DNA of 64,000 nucleotides. It comes from Nitrospira sp. GTDB lineage: Bacteria; Nitrospirota; Thermodesulfovibrionia; Thermodesulfovibrionales; Dissulfurispiraceae. A model generated the notes under the pieces. That model had not been told where the DNA came from, did no database searches, and saw only the letters and a program-made list of their open reading frames with translations. Both the position numbers and the translations under genes were made by a program. The stretch is taken from NCBI GenBank assembly GCA_002634385.1, contig NSJL01000006.1, positions 62,001 to 126,000 of the forward strand, read 5' to 3'. Of this stretch, positions 24,277 through 33,186 are shown one piece after another; position 1 is the first letter of the stretch; each line of letters starts with the position of its first letter.

Positions 24277-26727
24277 TCAATTAACGGAAACCAGAACCGA
24301 CTCCTCCGCCTCGACGAAGAGGATTTTCTCTCCCTCAAGGGTTACTTTCACTACCGCGGTGTTTTTGAAGCGTCCCTTGATCAGCTCTTCCGAAAGGGGG
24401 TCTTCGATTTCGCGGTAAATGGCCCGCCGCATGGGACGCGCTCCGTATGTGGGCTGATAGTACTTGTTGAGGAGCCATTCCTTTACCTCGGGGGCCACAT
24501 CGATGGTCAATGCGTGCTCCGTCAGTTTCTTGTTCGTTTCCACCAGCAGCAGGTCGATGATGGAGAGCAACTGCTCCTTTTCCAGGGGGTGGAAGACCAC
24601 GATTTCATCAACACGGTTGAGGAACTCGGGGTTGAAGGTCTTCTTCAGCTCGGAAAGGACGTTGTCTTTTATCTTCGAATAGACATCATCCGAAGCGGAA
24701 CGCTGGAATCCGAGGGGTGTTGCCTTCTCGATGATCCTTGCCCCGAGGTTCGAGGTCATGATGAGAATGGTGTTCCTGAAGTCCACCTTACGCCCATAGC
24801 TGTCGGTGAGCACACCCTCGTCCAGTATCTGGAGGAGGGTGTTGAACACGTCATGGTGCGCTTTCTCGATCTCGTCGAAGAGGATAACGGAATAGGGCCT
24901 CTTTCTCACCTTCTCGGTAAGCTGACCTCCCTCTTCGTATCCCACATAGCCGGGAGGTGCGCCGGTCAGGCGCGATACATTGAAGCGCTCCATGTACTCC
25001 GACATGTCGACCTTGATCAGGGCGCTCTCGTCGTTGAACATGAACTCCGCCAGCGCCTTCGCGAGCTCGGTCTTTCCGACACCGGTGGGACCGAGGAAGA
25101 AGAAGGAGCCGATGGGCCGGTTCTTGCTCTTCAGACCTGCCCGCGATCTCCTGATCGCTTTGGCCATCGCCCTGATACCTTCGTCCTGTCCGATGATCCG
25201 CTGGTGGAGGATCTCTTCCATCTTGAGCAGCTTCTCTGACTCGGTCTCCTCCATCTTGTACAGGGGAATGCCGGTCATCTTCGAAATGGTGTAGGTGACA
25301 TCCTCCTCGCTGACCATGGGAACTTCCTTGTTCAGCGAATCTCTCCACTTCTTGTACTGGACCTCGTAGGTCTTCTTCAGCTTGTCTTCCTGTGCCCTGA
25401 TGTTCTGCGCTTTCTCGATATCGTGGAGCCTGACATAGAGGCTCTTCTCTTTGGAAAGCTGGATCAGCTCCGTCTCCATATCCCTCAGTTCCTGGGGCAT
25501 GGTCGACCTCTTGAGCTTGATCCTCGAACCGGTTTCGTCGATTACGTCGATCGCCTTGTCGGGAAGGAACCTGTCGGTGACGTACCTGTCGGAGAGCTTT
25601 ACGGAAGCGATCACGGCGTCGTCGTTTATCTTTACCTTGTGGTGGTTCTCATACCGCGGCCTGATCCCCTTCAGGATTTCGATGGCCGTCTCCACTGTGG
25701 GCGGCTGGATGTAAATAGCCTGGAATCTCCTTTCCAACGCGCCGTCCTTCTCGATGTATTTCCTGTACTCGTCGGGGGTGGTTGCCCCGATGCACTGCAG
25801 CTCGCCGCGCGAGAGGGCGGGCTTCAGCATGTTCGACGCATCCACGGAGCCTTCCGCGGCCCCCGCGCCGATAAGGGTATGGAACTCATCGATGAAGAGG
25901 ATGACATTCTCGGATTGGAGGATCTCCCGCATGACCGCTTTCAACCGCTCTTCGAACTGTCCCCTGTACTTCGTGCCTGCGATGAGGGCGCCGAGGTCGA
26001 GGGAGATGATCCTCTTGCCGATGAGCGTATCGGGAACGTCTCCCGCGACGATCTTCTGCGCGAGGCCTTCCACGATGGCGGTCTTGCCGACGCCGGGCTC
26101 GCCGATGATGGCGGGATTGTTCTTTATCCTCCTCCCGAGGATCTGGAGGACCCTCTCGATTTCGTCCTCCCTGCCGATGACCGGGTCGAGCTTTCCCTCT
26201 ACGGCAAGCAGGGTGAGGTCCCTGCCGAACTCGTCCAGGGCGGGGGTATTCGTCTTCCTCCGCTCCTTCTGGTGGGATTGCTGAAACTGCGGTTTGATGG
26301 CCAGATTGATGGTCAACTGCCGCGCCGCTAGGAGGTTAGCCCCGAGATTCCTGATGATCTTGCCGGCGATGCCTTCGTCTTCACGGATGAGGCCGAGGAG
26401 CAGATGCTCGCTCCCGATATAGTTATGGCCCAAAAGGCGGGCCTCCTCGATCGCCAGTTCGAGCACCTTCTTCGCCCGCGGCGTGAACGGGATATCCCCG
26501 AAAGTCAGAAGATTGCCGCCTACAGGGAGGTTCTTCTCGATCTCGAACTTCACCTCATCGATATTCAGCCCCATTTTCTTGAGGATGGTAATGGGGACGC
26601 CGTCCTCTTCCCGCAACATCGCTAAAAGAAGATGCTCGGTGCCCAGGTAGTCGTTGCTCCTCCTCTCGGCTTCCTCTTTCGCGTATATGATTATTTTTCG
26701 TCCTCTTTCCGTGAACTTTTCGAACAT
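24277..26727 (-). CDS. clpC: ATP-dependent Clp protease ATP-binding subunit ClpC
   Basis: An 816-residue AAA+ unfoldase that feeds ClpP. The N-terminal double Clp domain is present ([27 protein letters not shown], and the second half [15 protein letters not shown]). The first AAA+ module has Walker [16 protein letters not shown] and Walker [16 protein letters not shown] middle coiled region of about 50 residues follows. The second module has [29 protein letters not shown] and the C-terminal [13 protein letters not shown]. The start is taken as the ATG at 26727, with AGAGGTG just upstream; a GTG nine bases earlier overlaps that site. Divergent from the PriA-like gene. Confidence 0.95.
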   Translation of the reverse strand: MFEKFTERGRKIIIYAKEEAERRSNDYLGTEHLLLAMLREEDGVPITILKKMGLNIDEVKFEIEKNLPVGGNLLTFGDIPFTPRAKKVLELAIEEARLLGHNYIGSEHLLLGLIREDEGIAGKIIRNLGANLLAARQLTINLAIKPQFQQSHQKERRKTNTPALDEFGRDLTLLAVEGKLDPVIGREDEIERVLQILGRRIKNNPAIIGEPGVGKTAIVEGLAQKIVAGDVPDTLIGKRIISLDLGALIAGTKYRGQFEERLKAVMREILQSENVILFIDEFHTLIGAGAAEGSVDASNMLKPALSRGELQCIGATTPDEYRKYIEKDGALERRFQAIYIQPPTVETAIEILKGIRPRYENHHKVKINDDAVIASVKLSDRYVTDRFLPDKAIDVIDETGSRIKLKRSTMPQELRDMETELIQLSKEKSLYVRLHDIEKAQNIRAQEDKLKKTYEVQYKKWRDSLNKEVPMVSEEDVTYTISKMTGIPLYKMEETESEKLLKMEEILHQRIIGQDEGIRAMAKAIRRSRAGLKSKNRPIGSFFFLGPTGVGKTELAKALAEFMFNDESALIKVDMSEYMERFNVSRLTGAPPGYVGYEEGGQLTEKVRKRPYSVILFDEIEKAHHDVFNTLLQILDEGVLTDSYGRKVDFRNTILIMTSNLGARIIEKATPLGFQRSASDDVYSKIKDNVLSELKKTFNPEFLNRVDEIVVFHPLEKEQLLSIIDLLLVETNKKLTEHALTIDVAPEVKEWLLNKYYQPTYGARPMRRAIYREIEDPLSEELIKGRFKNTAVVKVTLEGEKILFVEAEESVLVSVN

Positions 26728-26807
26728 CTTTTTCACCTCTAGAATGGTATTCTACAAAAATTTTACTTGTTTTCAGAGAATATTGTCAATGAAATCCCCT
26801 GTTTCCC

Positions 26808-26836
26808 TTGTTTTAAAAACCTTTATCCATTATGCT
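26808..26836 (+). promoter_or_regulatory. Candidate promoter of the PriA-like gene
   Basis: TTGTTT (26808-26813), 17-base spacer, TATGCT (26831-26836). The ATG at 26844 follows seven bases later with no Shine-Dalgarno sequence, so a leaderless transcript is plausible and this start is preferred over the ATG at 26832 inside the -10. Confidence 0.4.
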
Positions 26837-26843
26837 ATCCGGT

Positions 26844-28937
26844 ATGTACGCCGATGTGGTTTTCCCCCTGAAACTTCCGCCGCTCACCTATAGAGTGCCT
26901 CCCGGGATGCCCCCGGACCTGAAAGGCAGGATCGTGAAAGCGCCTCTTCGGGGAGGGACTGCGTACGGTCTTGTCGTCGATGTGTACGGAGAGGAGAAAA
27001 GTGCATTCAGGAGGGAGCTGAAGGAGCTTCTGAGCGCGCACCGGATGTTTGCGACCGAACAGGCCATACTGTTCGTGAAGTGGCTTTCTACCTATTATAT
27101 CACACCTATGGGCCTCGCTCTGAAGAGCAGCTTTTTCGAGGAGGCCCTGGCGGGAGAGGAGACGCGGAAAAGGGGTAGGGGAAAAAAGAACGGCGGAGGA
27201 GAGGAAGCACCGCTTCCAGAAAATACCGGAGAGAATCCCGGAGTGCTGGCCCCCCCGGCAGCCGATCTCCACCGGTTCGGACTTCCGGGTTTCGACGGCG
27301 CGGCAGCCATGGTGCAGGACGCCTTGAACGGGGGGAGCTACCGCTCCTTTCTCCTGCCCTCTCCCTCTGTTCTGTTTGAGCGTCTTTTCCTGCTGGATAT
27401 TCTCCGGAGGGGAGGGGACGGCCTCCGGGGAGTTCTTATTCTGGTGCCGGAAATCGGCCAGATACCCTCTCTCGAATCCCTGCTGAAACCCTTTGTGGGA
27501 GAGCGCCTGTGCGTGCTGCACAGCAAGCTCGGCAAGGGGAAACGGGTGGAGACTATCGGCAGGATCCTTTCATCGAAGGCGGATGTGGTGCTGGGGACCC
27601 GGTCTGCGGTGCTCTCGCCGCTGCAGAGCATATCCCTCGTCATGGTCATGGGAGAGCATAGTCCCTCGTACAAGGGAGAGGAACGCTTTAAATACAACGG
27701 CAGGGATGTGGCCGTGATGCGGGGCTATCTCGGGAATTCCTGCGTGCTTTTATCGTCCCCCTGTCCCTCCATCGAGTCTGTCTACAATGCCCGGATCGGA
27801 AAGTATACCCTGTTGCGCGAAGGAATGCAGGAGGAGGGCGGAACGGGGAAAGGGCAAGGGAGAGTAGGGAAGGTGCACGGGGAAAAACGCCCTGTCATTT
27901 CGATTGTCGCTATGAAAGCGGAAAAGAAAGTCTCTTCCCCCCTCTCCGCCGAGCTGGTCAAAAGGGCTCAGGGCCTTATCGCCGGAGGGGAACGTCTCCT
28001 TTTTCTCGTGAACAGAAAGGGATACTCGCTGGTACGCTGCATCGAGTGCGGATCCACTCTCCGCTGCGGAAAGTGCGACGCGTCCCTTGTTTTTCATAAA
28101 GGGGAGGGGACCGTACAATGCCGGTACTGCGGTGATACGGAGCCCGTGCCCGATATATGCCCGAAATGCGGAGGGGCGGAGTTGGCCCCCCTCGGCGCCG
28201 GTACGGAGAGGATACGGGAGGAGCTGGAGAATCTGCTTTCCGTGGACTCCCTGGTGATGGAGAGAAAGCGGGAGGCAAGAGGGGGGATACAGAAGAAGGC
28301 TCGGGTGAAGGCAACTTCCGTCTCTCCGGAGGCCTTTTCGCTGGACATCGAAACGATGCCCCTCATCATCGGGACCGCTTATGCAAAGCGCCTCGGGCAT
28401 TCCGCTCCGCATGAGGGGGCTTTTGGCGCTGCGGCCTTTCTGAACATTGACCTGATCCTTTCCCAGCCCGACTTCAGGGCATACGAGAGGGCCTTCCAGG
28501 AGGTCATGCAGATGGCACAGATGGTGAGACCCGGCGGGAGCGTCTATCTGCAGTCCTATGCGCCGAAATCCAGAATCCTGCGGCTTATCAGGGGCTACGA
28601 TTTCGACGGCTTCTATGATTTTGAGCTGGCGCAGCGGAAGGCACTGGAGTATCCCCCTTTTGCGAAGATGATTCTAATGACGGTGGCGGCAGGAGAGGGC
28701 CGGGAGGTGGAGCCCCTGCTGGAGAAGGCGGCTGCCGCGGGCCGTACGAAGGAGGTCGAGGTCCTGGGTCCGGTTGAGGTGCCCTGCCCGGCGAAGGCCG
28801 GAAGGCGCTGTTTCCATCTGCTGATAAAAGCGAAGGAGAGGAAAGCGCTGCACGAGGCGGCAGCAGAAATGCTCCGGAAGCTCGAAAGCACGAAAGGGCT
28901 GAAGGTAAGCATTGATGTGGACCCGCTGCGGCTTTGA
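26844..28937 (+). CDS. priA: PriA-like primosomal protein with degenerate helicase motifs
   Basis: A 697-residue homologue of the replication-restart helicase PriA. The N-terminal 3'-DNA-binding domain (MYADVVFPLKLPPLTYRVP), the zinc region with all eight Cys (CIEC, CGKC, CRYC, CPKC) and the closing domain (PDFRAYERAFQEV, ALEYPPFAKM) are intact. The ATPase is not. Where PriA has the Walker A GVTGSGKT there is LPSPSVLFER (about 27357-27386). The DEEH of motif II is MGEH (about 27648-27659). Motif VI, normally VAGRAGR, is MAQMVRP (about 28512-28532). The frame is unbroken and the rest is well conserved. This is either a non-enzymatic restart scaffold or a decaying gene; the intact zinc site favours the former. 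A low-complexity insert lies near residues 100-140. Confidence 0.85.
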   Translation: MYADVVFPLKLPPLTYRVPPGMPPDLKGRIVKAPLRGGTAYGLVVDVYGEEKSAFRRELKELLSAHRMFATEQAILFVKWLSTYYITPMGLALKSSFFEEALAGEETRKRGRGKKNGGGEEAPLPENTGENPGVLAPPAADLHRFGLPGFDGAAAMVQDALNGGSYRSFLLPSPSVLFERLFLLDILRRGGDGLRGVLILVPEIGQIPSLESLLKPFVGERLCVLHSKLGKGKRVETIGRILSSKADVVLGTRSAVLSPLQSISLVMVMGEHSPSYKGEERFKYNGRDVAVMRGYLGNSCVLLSSPCPSIESVYNARIGKYTLLREGMQEEGGTGKGQGRVGKVHGEKRPVISIVAMKAEKKVSSPLSAELVKRAQGLIAGGERLLFLVNRKGYSLVRCIECGSTLRCGKCDASLVFHKGEGTVQCRYCGDTEPVPDICPKCGGAELAPLGAGTERIREELENLLSVDSLVMERKREARGGIQKKARVKATSVSPEAFSLDIETMPLIIGTAYAKRLGHSAPHEGAFGAAAFLNIDLILSQPDFRAYERAFQEVMQMAQMVRPGGSVYLQSYAPKSRILRLIRGYDFDGFYDFELAQRKALEYPPFAKMILMTVAAGEGREVEPLLEKAAAAGRTKEVEVLGPVEVPCPAKAGRRCFHLLIKAKERKALHEAAAEMLRKLESTKGLKVSIDVDPLRL

Positions 28938-29062
28938 GAGGAATACCCTTGCGGAGGGGTAGTGCTGAAAACCGTCTTTCCGGTTATTGTGTCCCCCGTC
29001 ACATAAAATGACGTTTCCTGCTTTTTTTCCTGCCGGGGAGAGAAAATTTCGGGGTAAAAAGG

Positions 29063-29068
29063 TATAAT
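29063..29068 (+). promoter_or_regulatory. -10 box upstream of the GGDEF-EAL gene
   Basis: TATAAT within GGTATAATCC, 89 bases before the ATG at 29157 and 35 before a possible TTG start at 29103. The -35 region is poor. Confidence 0.4.
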
Positions 29069-29156
29069 CCTCCTGTGCCACTCCTTTCCGGCACCGTCTC
29101 GTTTGTCGTTCAAGCCTCAGGAATTCGTAGCAGAATCGATTCTCTCTGGATTGCGT

Positions 29157-31370
29157 ATGGACAGGATTGACAAGAGAAAGGGTCGGGAAATCATGGCGGA
29201 GTCTGCTGGGATGCGCAGGCAGATCGAGTCCGTTGAACGGTTCGGGAGCGCACTGCACTTTTTTGCCGAGCAAAGGGAAGCGGCGGAAGGGTTTGCAATC
29301 AATGCCTTCTGCTCTGCCACGGAATGCGCAGTGGTGAGCGGGGCAGGGAGCATTCTCGCTCTGAGCGAATGCCTGGGAGCTCTCTTCCAGGCGACAGCGG
29401 GTATGCAGTACGAAGCGGTATGGAAGAATGCCTTCGAAAAGGGAGTCGCGGACGCAGGAGAGGCCCTCACGGAGATCGGCTCCCTGCTGAACGGATCAAA
29501 AAGGCAGATCATCGTCGAATATCCTGCAGCGTCCCCGGAAATTCCTTCCGGGGACGGCCGCTGGTTTCTTCTCTATGCCATTCCCCTGCCGGGAAACCCG
29601 GGCGGGACACTCATCCTCCACATCGATGTTACGGAATGGAAAAAGAACGAAGAGGGCGCCCGGAAGAGCGAGGCATGCTACTGTTCCATCGTCGAGAACC
29701 AGAGCGAGCTTATCTGCCGCTTCCTCCCCGGCGGCACCCTTACCTATGTCAACGACTCTTTCAGCGCGTACTTCGGCAAGGAGAAGGATGATCTGGTAGG
29801 AAGACCCTTCACGCCTTTTGCCCCCGAGGAGGATCTCCGGAAGATAGAGCACCATCTTTCCCTGCTCGGAAAGGAGGCGCCTTTCGTACAGTACGAGCAT
29901 CGCATCCTGAGTCCGGGAAAAGACGGGATAGAGGTGCGGTGGTTGCGATGGAGCGCAAAGGCCCTTTTCGATGCCGACGGAAAAGTGTCGGAAATCCAGG
30001 CGGTGGGCTGGGATATTACCGATAACAAACTCCTGGAGGAGAAGCTCCGGGAGAATGAGTACCAACTCCATCATCTTGCCCATCATGATCCCCTCACCGG
30101 GTTGCCGAACAGGATGTACTTCACCGGCAGGCTGCAGCAGGAGGTGGTCCGATGCAGGCGCTACGGTCACGCCATGGCGGTGCTTTTTCTCGACCTGGAC
30201 AACTTCAAGAGGATCAATGATTCCCTGGGGCACGACATCGGCGATCTTCTCCTGAAGGAGGCAGCGGAGAGGATACGGGACTGCCTGCGCGGCAGCGACA
30301 TCGTCTCCCGTCTTGGAGGGGACGAATTCACCATTATTCTGCCCGAGCTGGACAGGAGTGAAGGCGCGGCGGTGGTGGCGCAGAAGATTATCGGGCAGGT
30401 TTCACGGCCCTTCCCTATAAGACAGTATGAGCTCTATATCACCGTGAGCATCGGAATCGCCCTGTATCCCCTGGACGGCGAGGACGGGGACTCCCTGGTG
30501 AAGAACGCCGACACCGCCATGTACCATGCGAAGTCCCTGGACAAGAACAACTACCAATTTTACAACACCCGCATGAACACCGTAACGGTGGAGCGCCTTA
30601 CCATCGAAAATGAGTTGAGGAAAGCACTTGAAAACAACGAGTTTGAGCTATACTACCAGCCGCAGATCAGTATCAAGACAGGACAGATCATCGGGGTGGA
30701 GGCGCTGATCCGCTGGAGGCACCCTACCCAGGGCATGGTGCCTCCCATGAGGTTCATTCCGGTGGCCGAAGAGACCGGGCTGATCATTCCCATCAGCGAA
30801 TGGGTGATCCGGACCGCATGTGCGCAGAACAGGGGATGGCAGGAGCAGGGCTTTCCGCGGATCACCATGGCCGTCAACATCTCCATGAAGCATTTCAAAC
30901 AGCCCAATCTGGTGGAGCTTATCGATGCTGTCCTGAGGGAGACGAAGCTGGATGCGGAATGTCTGGAATTGGAGCTGACCGAGAGTATCGTCATGCACAA
31001 CATCGAGGCCGTCATCGGCATTCTCCGGAAATTCCGGGACAGGGGCGTCCATGTCTCCATCGACGACTTCGGGACGGGGTATTCTTCCTTGAATTACCTG
31101 AAACGGCTACCCATCAATAAACTGAAAGTGGATCAAACTTTCGTGCGAAATATCACCGCAGACCGCAATGACGCCATGATCGTGAAGACGGTGATCGAAA
31201 TGGCGCACAACCTCGATCTGAAGGTAATCGCGGAGGGGGTGGAATCACTGGAACAGGTGGATTTCCTCCGGGCCCTTGCCTGTGACGAGCTGCAGGGGTA
31301 TTTCTTCAGCAAGCCGCTGCCTGCGGAAGAATGCATTCAATTGCTCGAGGTCCTTCGGTTCATCGCATAG
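29157..31370 (+). CDS. PAS-GGDEF-EAL c-di-GMP signalling protein
   Basis: A 737-residue cytoplasmic protein (no transmembrane segment seen). The N-terminal 150 residues have a poorly defined sensor fold ending in LHIDVTEWKKNEEGARK, typical of a PAS C-cap. A second PAS follows (SIVENQSELICRFLPGGTLTYVN to VGWDITDNKLLEEKL). The GGDEF domain has DPLTGLPNR, DLDNFKRINDSLGHD and an intact LGGDEF. The EAL domain has VEALIRWRHP, ELTES, DDFGTGYSSL and IAEGVES, all needed for phosphodiesterase activity. Both activities are therefore possible. The start is uncertain: TTG 29103 and ATG 29193 are in frame, and none has a strong ribosome binding site. Confidence 0.92.
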   Translation: MDRIDKRKGREIMAESAGMRRQIESVERFGSALHFFAEQREAAEGFAINAFCSATECAVVSGAGSILALSECLGALFQATAGMQYEAVWKNAFEKGVADAGEALTEIGSLLNGSKRQIIVEYPAASPEIPSGDGRWFLLYAIPLPGNPGGTLILHIDVTEWKKNEEGARKSEACYCSIVENQSELICRFLPGGTLTYVNDSFSAYFGKEKDDLVGRPFTPFAPEEDLRKIEHHLSLLGKEAPFVQYEHRILSPGKDGIEVRWLRWSAKALFDADGKVSEIQAVGWDITDNKLLEEKLRENEYQLHHLAHHDPLTGLPNRMYFTGRLQQEVVRCRRYGHAMAVLFLDLDNFKRINDSLGHDIGDLLLKEAAERIRDCLRGSDIVSRLGGDEFTIILPELDRSEGAAVVAQKIIGQVSRPFPIRQYELYITVSIGIALYPLDGEDGDSLVKNADTAMYHAKSLDKNNYQFYNTRMNTVTVERLTIENELRKALENNEFELYYQPQISIKTGQIIGVEALIRWRHPTQGMVPPMRFIPVAEETGLIIPISEWVIRTACAQNRGWQEQGFPRITMAVNISMKHFKQPNLVELIDAVLRETKLDAECLELELTESIVMHNIEAVIGILRKFRDRGVHVSIDDFGTGYSSLNYLKRLPINKLKVDQTFVRNITADRNDAMIVKTVIEMAHNLDLKVIAEGVESLEQVDFLRALACDELQGYFFSKPLPAEECIQLLEVLRFIA

Positions 31371-31445
31371 GGGGTGTGCTGAAAAAAGCGATGCACAAGA
31401 AGTAAAGACTCAGAACTTCTCAACACATGAAGCCCTTTTTTTCCC

Positions 31446-31475
31446 TTGACACGGGCGTAGTTCCCTGTGTAAAAA
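31446..31475 (+). promoter_or_regulatory. Promoter of the TPS-CHAT operon
   Basis: TTGACA (31446-31451) and a -10 of TAAAAA (31470-31475, spacer 18; GTAAAA with spacer 17 is the alternative). The tpsB ATG is at 31492, so the leader is about 10 nt. This is one of only two near-consensus -35 boxes noted in the window. Confidence 0.6.
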
Positions 31476-31491
31476 TGAACCCCGAACGGGA

Positions 31492-33186
31492 ATGAGAAAG
31501 GAATGGTGTCTCAGTCTGTGTTTTCTCTTTTTTCTTTGCGTGCCCCCTCTGGTTGCCCCGGCGGCTTTTGCGGGGGAGCAGGGAGTGAAGGGAAAGAGCC
31601 CTTCCGCCCGTGTCCCGGGGTTCGGGGTTCCCCATGATGCGCTGCCTGCAGAGTCGGATGGATCGGACAGGATGACCCTTCCTGATACGGCGGACTTCCT
31701 GTCGCACAGAGCCCGTGTATTTGTCAGGAGGTTCGAGATCGAGGGGAATACGGTTTTTCCCCCGGAGGCGCTTGCCGCCGTTACGTCGCCGTATGAGGGA
31801 AGGGAGATCACGTCCGAGGAGCTGCAGGATGTCAGACAGGAGCTTACTCACCTTTATATAAGAAGAGGGTATATCACCTCCGGGGTGATTATTCCCGATC
31901 AGGAAATTTCCGGCGGGATCATCACCCTGCGTGTGGTGGAAGGATGGCTGTCCCGCATTGAGATCGAGGGAAACAGGTATCTGCTGACACGGTATCTTCA
32001 TGAAAGGATCGCCCGTGCAGCGCATGCTCCCCTCGATATCAACCGGCTTCAGCAGTCCCTTCAAACCCTGCAGCAGGATTCCCGCATCAGGAGAGTCAAT
32101 GCAGAGCTCGGGCCCGGCATCATGCCGGGAGAGGGAGTCCTGAAGGTCCGGGTCGAGGAGGAAAAGCCGGTGAAAGCGTTCCTGAGCTTCGGCAACACCC
32201 GACCGCCCGGTACCGGTGCGTACCGGGGAGAGGGTGTCGTGGTGCACCAGAGCCTGTTCGGCTGGGGCGACGTTCTCGAGGGCAGGTTCGGGATGACCGA
32301 GGGGAATAGCGACTTCGGAGTAACCTATACTGTCCCGGTTACGGCACGGGATACCGCAGTTTCCGTCTCTTACCGGAAGGGGGAGAGCACGGTCATCGAG
32401 CAGGGATTCAGGGACCTCGATATCAGGAGCGAGTCGGCAACCTTCGGAACCTCCCTGCGCCATCCCCTGTTCCGTACGCCCGAACAGGAATTCGCTCTCG
32501 TTCTCAGCGGCGAGCTGCGCCGGGAAAAGACCTTTCTCCTGGGACAGCCTTTTTCCTTCTCCGAGGTGCCCGAGGCAACCACCCATGCGACCGTTCTGCG
32601 CTTTGCGCAGGAATGGGTGCGCCGCAGCAGGACAGAGGTGCTCGCGGTCCGCTCCGGTCTCTCCCTGGGCATCGATGCCTTCGGTGCCACGGTGAGCGGA
32701 ACGGGTGCGGACGGACGCTTCTTCGCCTGGCTGGGGCAGGTGCAATGGATACGGCACATGGCCGAAAACGGGATGCAGATGGTTTTCCGCTCCGATATAC
32801 AACTGACGGGAGATGCCCTTCTGCCGATGGAGAAGTTTCCGGTAGGCGGCCTGAACAGCGTGCGCGGCTACCGCGAGAACCAACTGGTGCGGGATAACGG
32901 GGCTGCAGGCTCCCTGGAGCTGCGGGTACCCCTCCTCCGCAACGACCAGGGAGATGCAATCGTACAGTTTGCCCCCTTTGCCGATTTCGGCTGGTCGAAA
33001 AATGCGCGGAAGGATACCCCCTCGCCCCGGAGCATCGCGAGCGTGGGAGCCGGAATACGGTGGGCCATTACTCCGAAGGGTCATTTCCAGCTGTATGCCG
33101 GCTATCCCCTGAAAAAGCTGAAGAATACCGGCCACGATCTCCAGGATGAGGGGGTCCATTTCCAACTTATCTGGCAGGTCTTATGA
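31492..33186 (+). CDS. TpsB outer-membrane transporter (ShlB/FhaC/HecB family)
   Basis: A 564-residue two-partner-secretion pore. A signal peptide spans about residues 1-27 (ending PAAFA). A first POTRA domain starts near residue 78 (VRRFEIEGNTVFPPEALAA) and a second near 155 (IEIEGNRYLLTRYLHERI). The C-terminal two thirds is beta-barrel sequence ending in LQDEGVHFQLIWQVL. The family hallmark for secretion, VGGLNSVRGYREN, is present near residue 455. It exports the TpsA protein encoded next. The 3' end shares ATGA with the tpsA start, so translation is coupled. Confidence 0.93.
   Translation: MRKEWCLSLCFLFFLCVPPLVAPAAFAGEQGVKGKSPSARVPGFGVPHDALPAESDGSDRMTLPDTADFLSHRARVFVRRFEIEGNTVFPPEALAAVTSPYEGREITSEELQDVRQELTHLYIRRGYITSGVIIPDQEISGGIITLRVVEGWLSRIEIEGNRYLLTRYLHERIARAAHAPLDINRLQQSLQTLQQDSRIRRVNAELGPGIMPGEGVLKVRVEEEKPVKAFLSFGNTRPPGTGAYRGEGVVVHQSLFGWGDVLEGRFGMTEGNSDFGVTYTVPVTARDTAVSVSYRKGESTVIEQGFRDLDIRSESATFGTSLRHPLFRTPEQEFALVLSGELRREKTFLLGQPFSFSEVPEATTHATVLRFAQEWVRRSRTEVLAVRSGLSLGIDAFGATVSGTGADGRFFAWLGQVQWIRHMAENGMQMVFRSDIQLTGDALLPMEKFPVGGLNSVRGYRENQLVRDNGAAGSLELRVPLLRNDQGDAIVQFAPFADFGWSKNARKDTPSPRSIASVGAGIRWAITPKGHFQLYAGYPLKKLKNTGHDLQDEGVHFQLIWQVL

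Noticed and set aside
26844..28937. Sequencing error or frameshift as the cause of the missing PriA motifs.
   Set aside because: The frame is continuous and flanking residues are conserved on both sides of each altered motif, so substitutions explain it better.
31420..33165. A 581-residue minus-strand frame opposite tpsB.
   Set aside because: Antisense shadow; TpsB has a signal peptide, POTRA domains and the VRGY motif.
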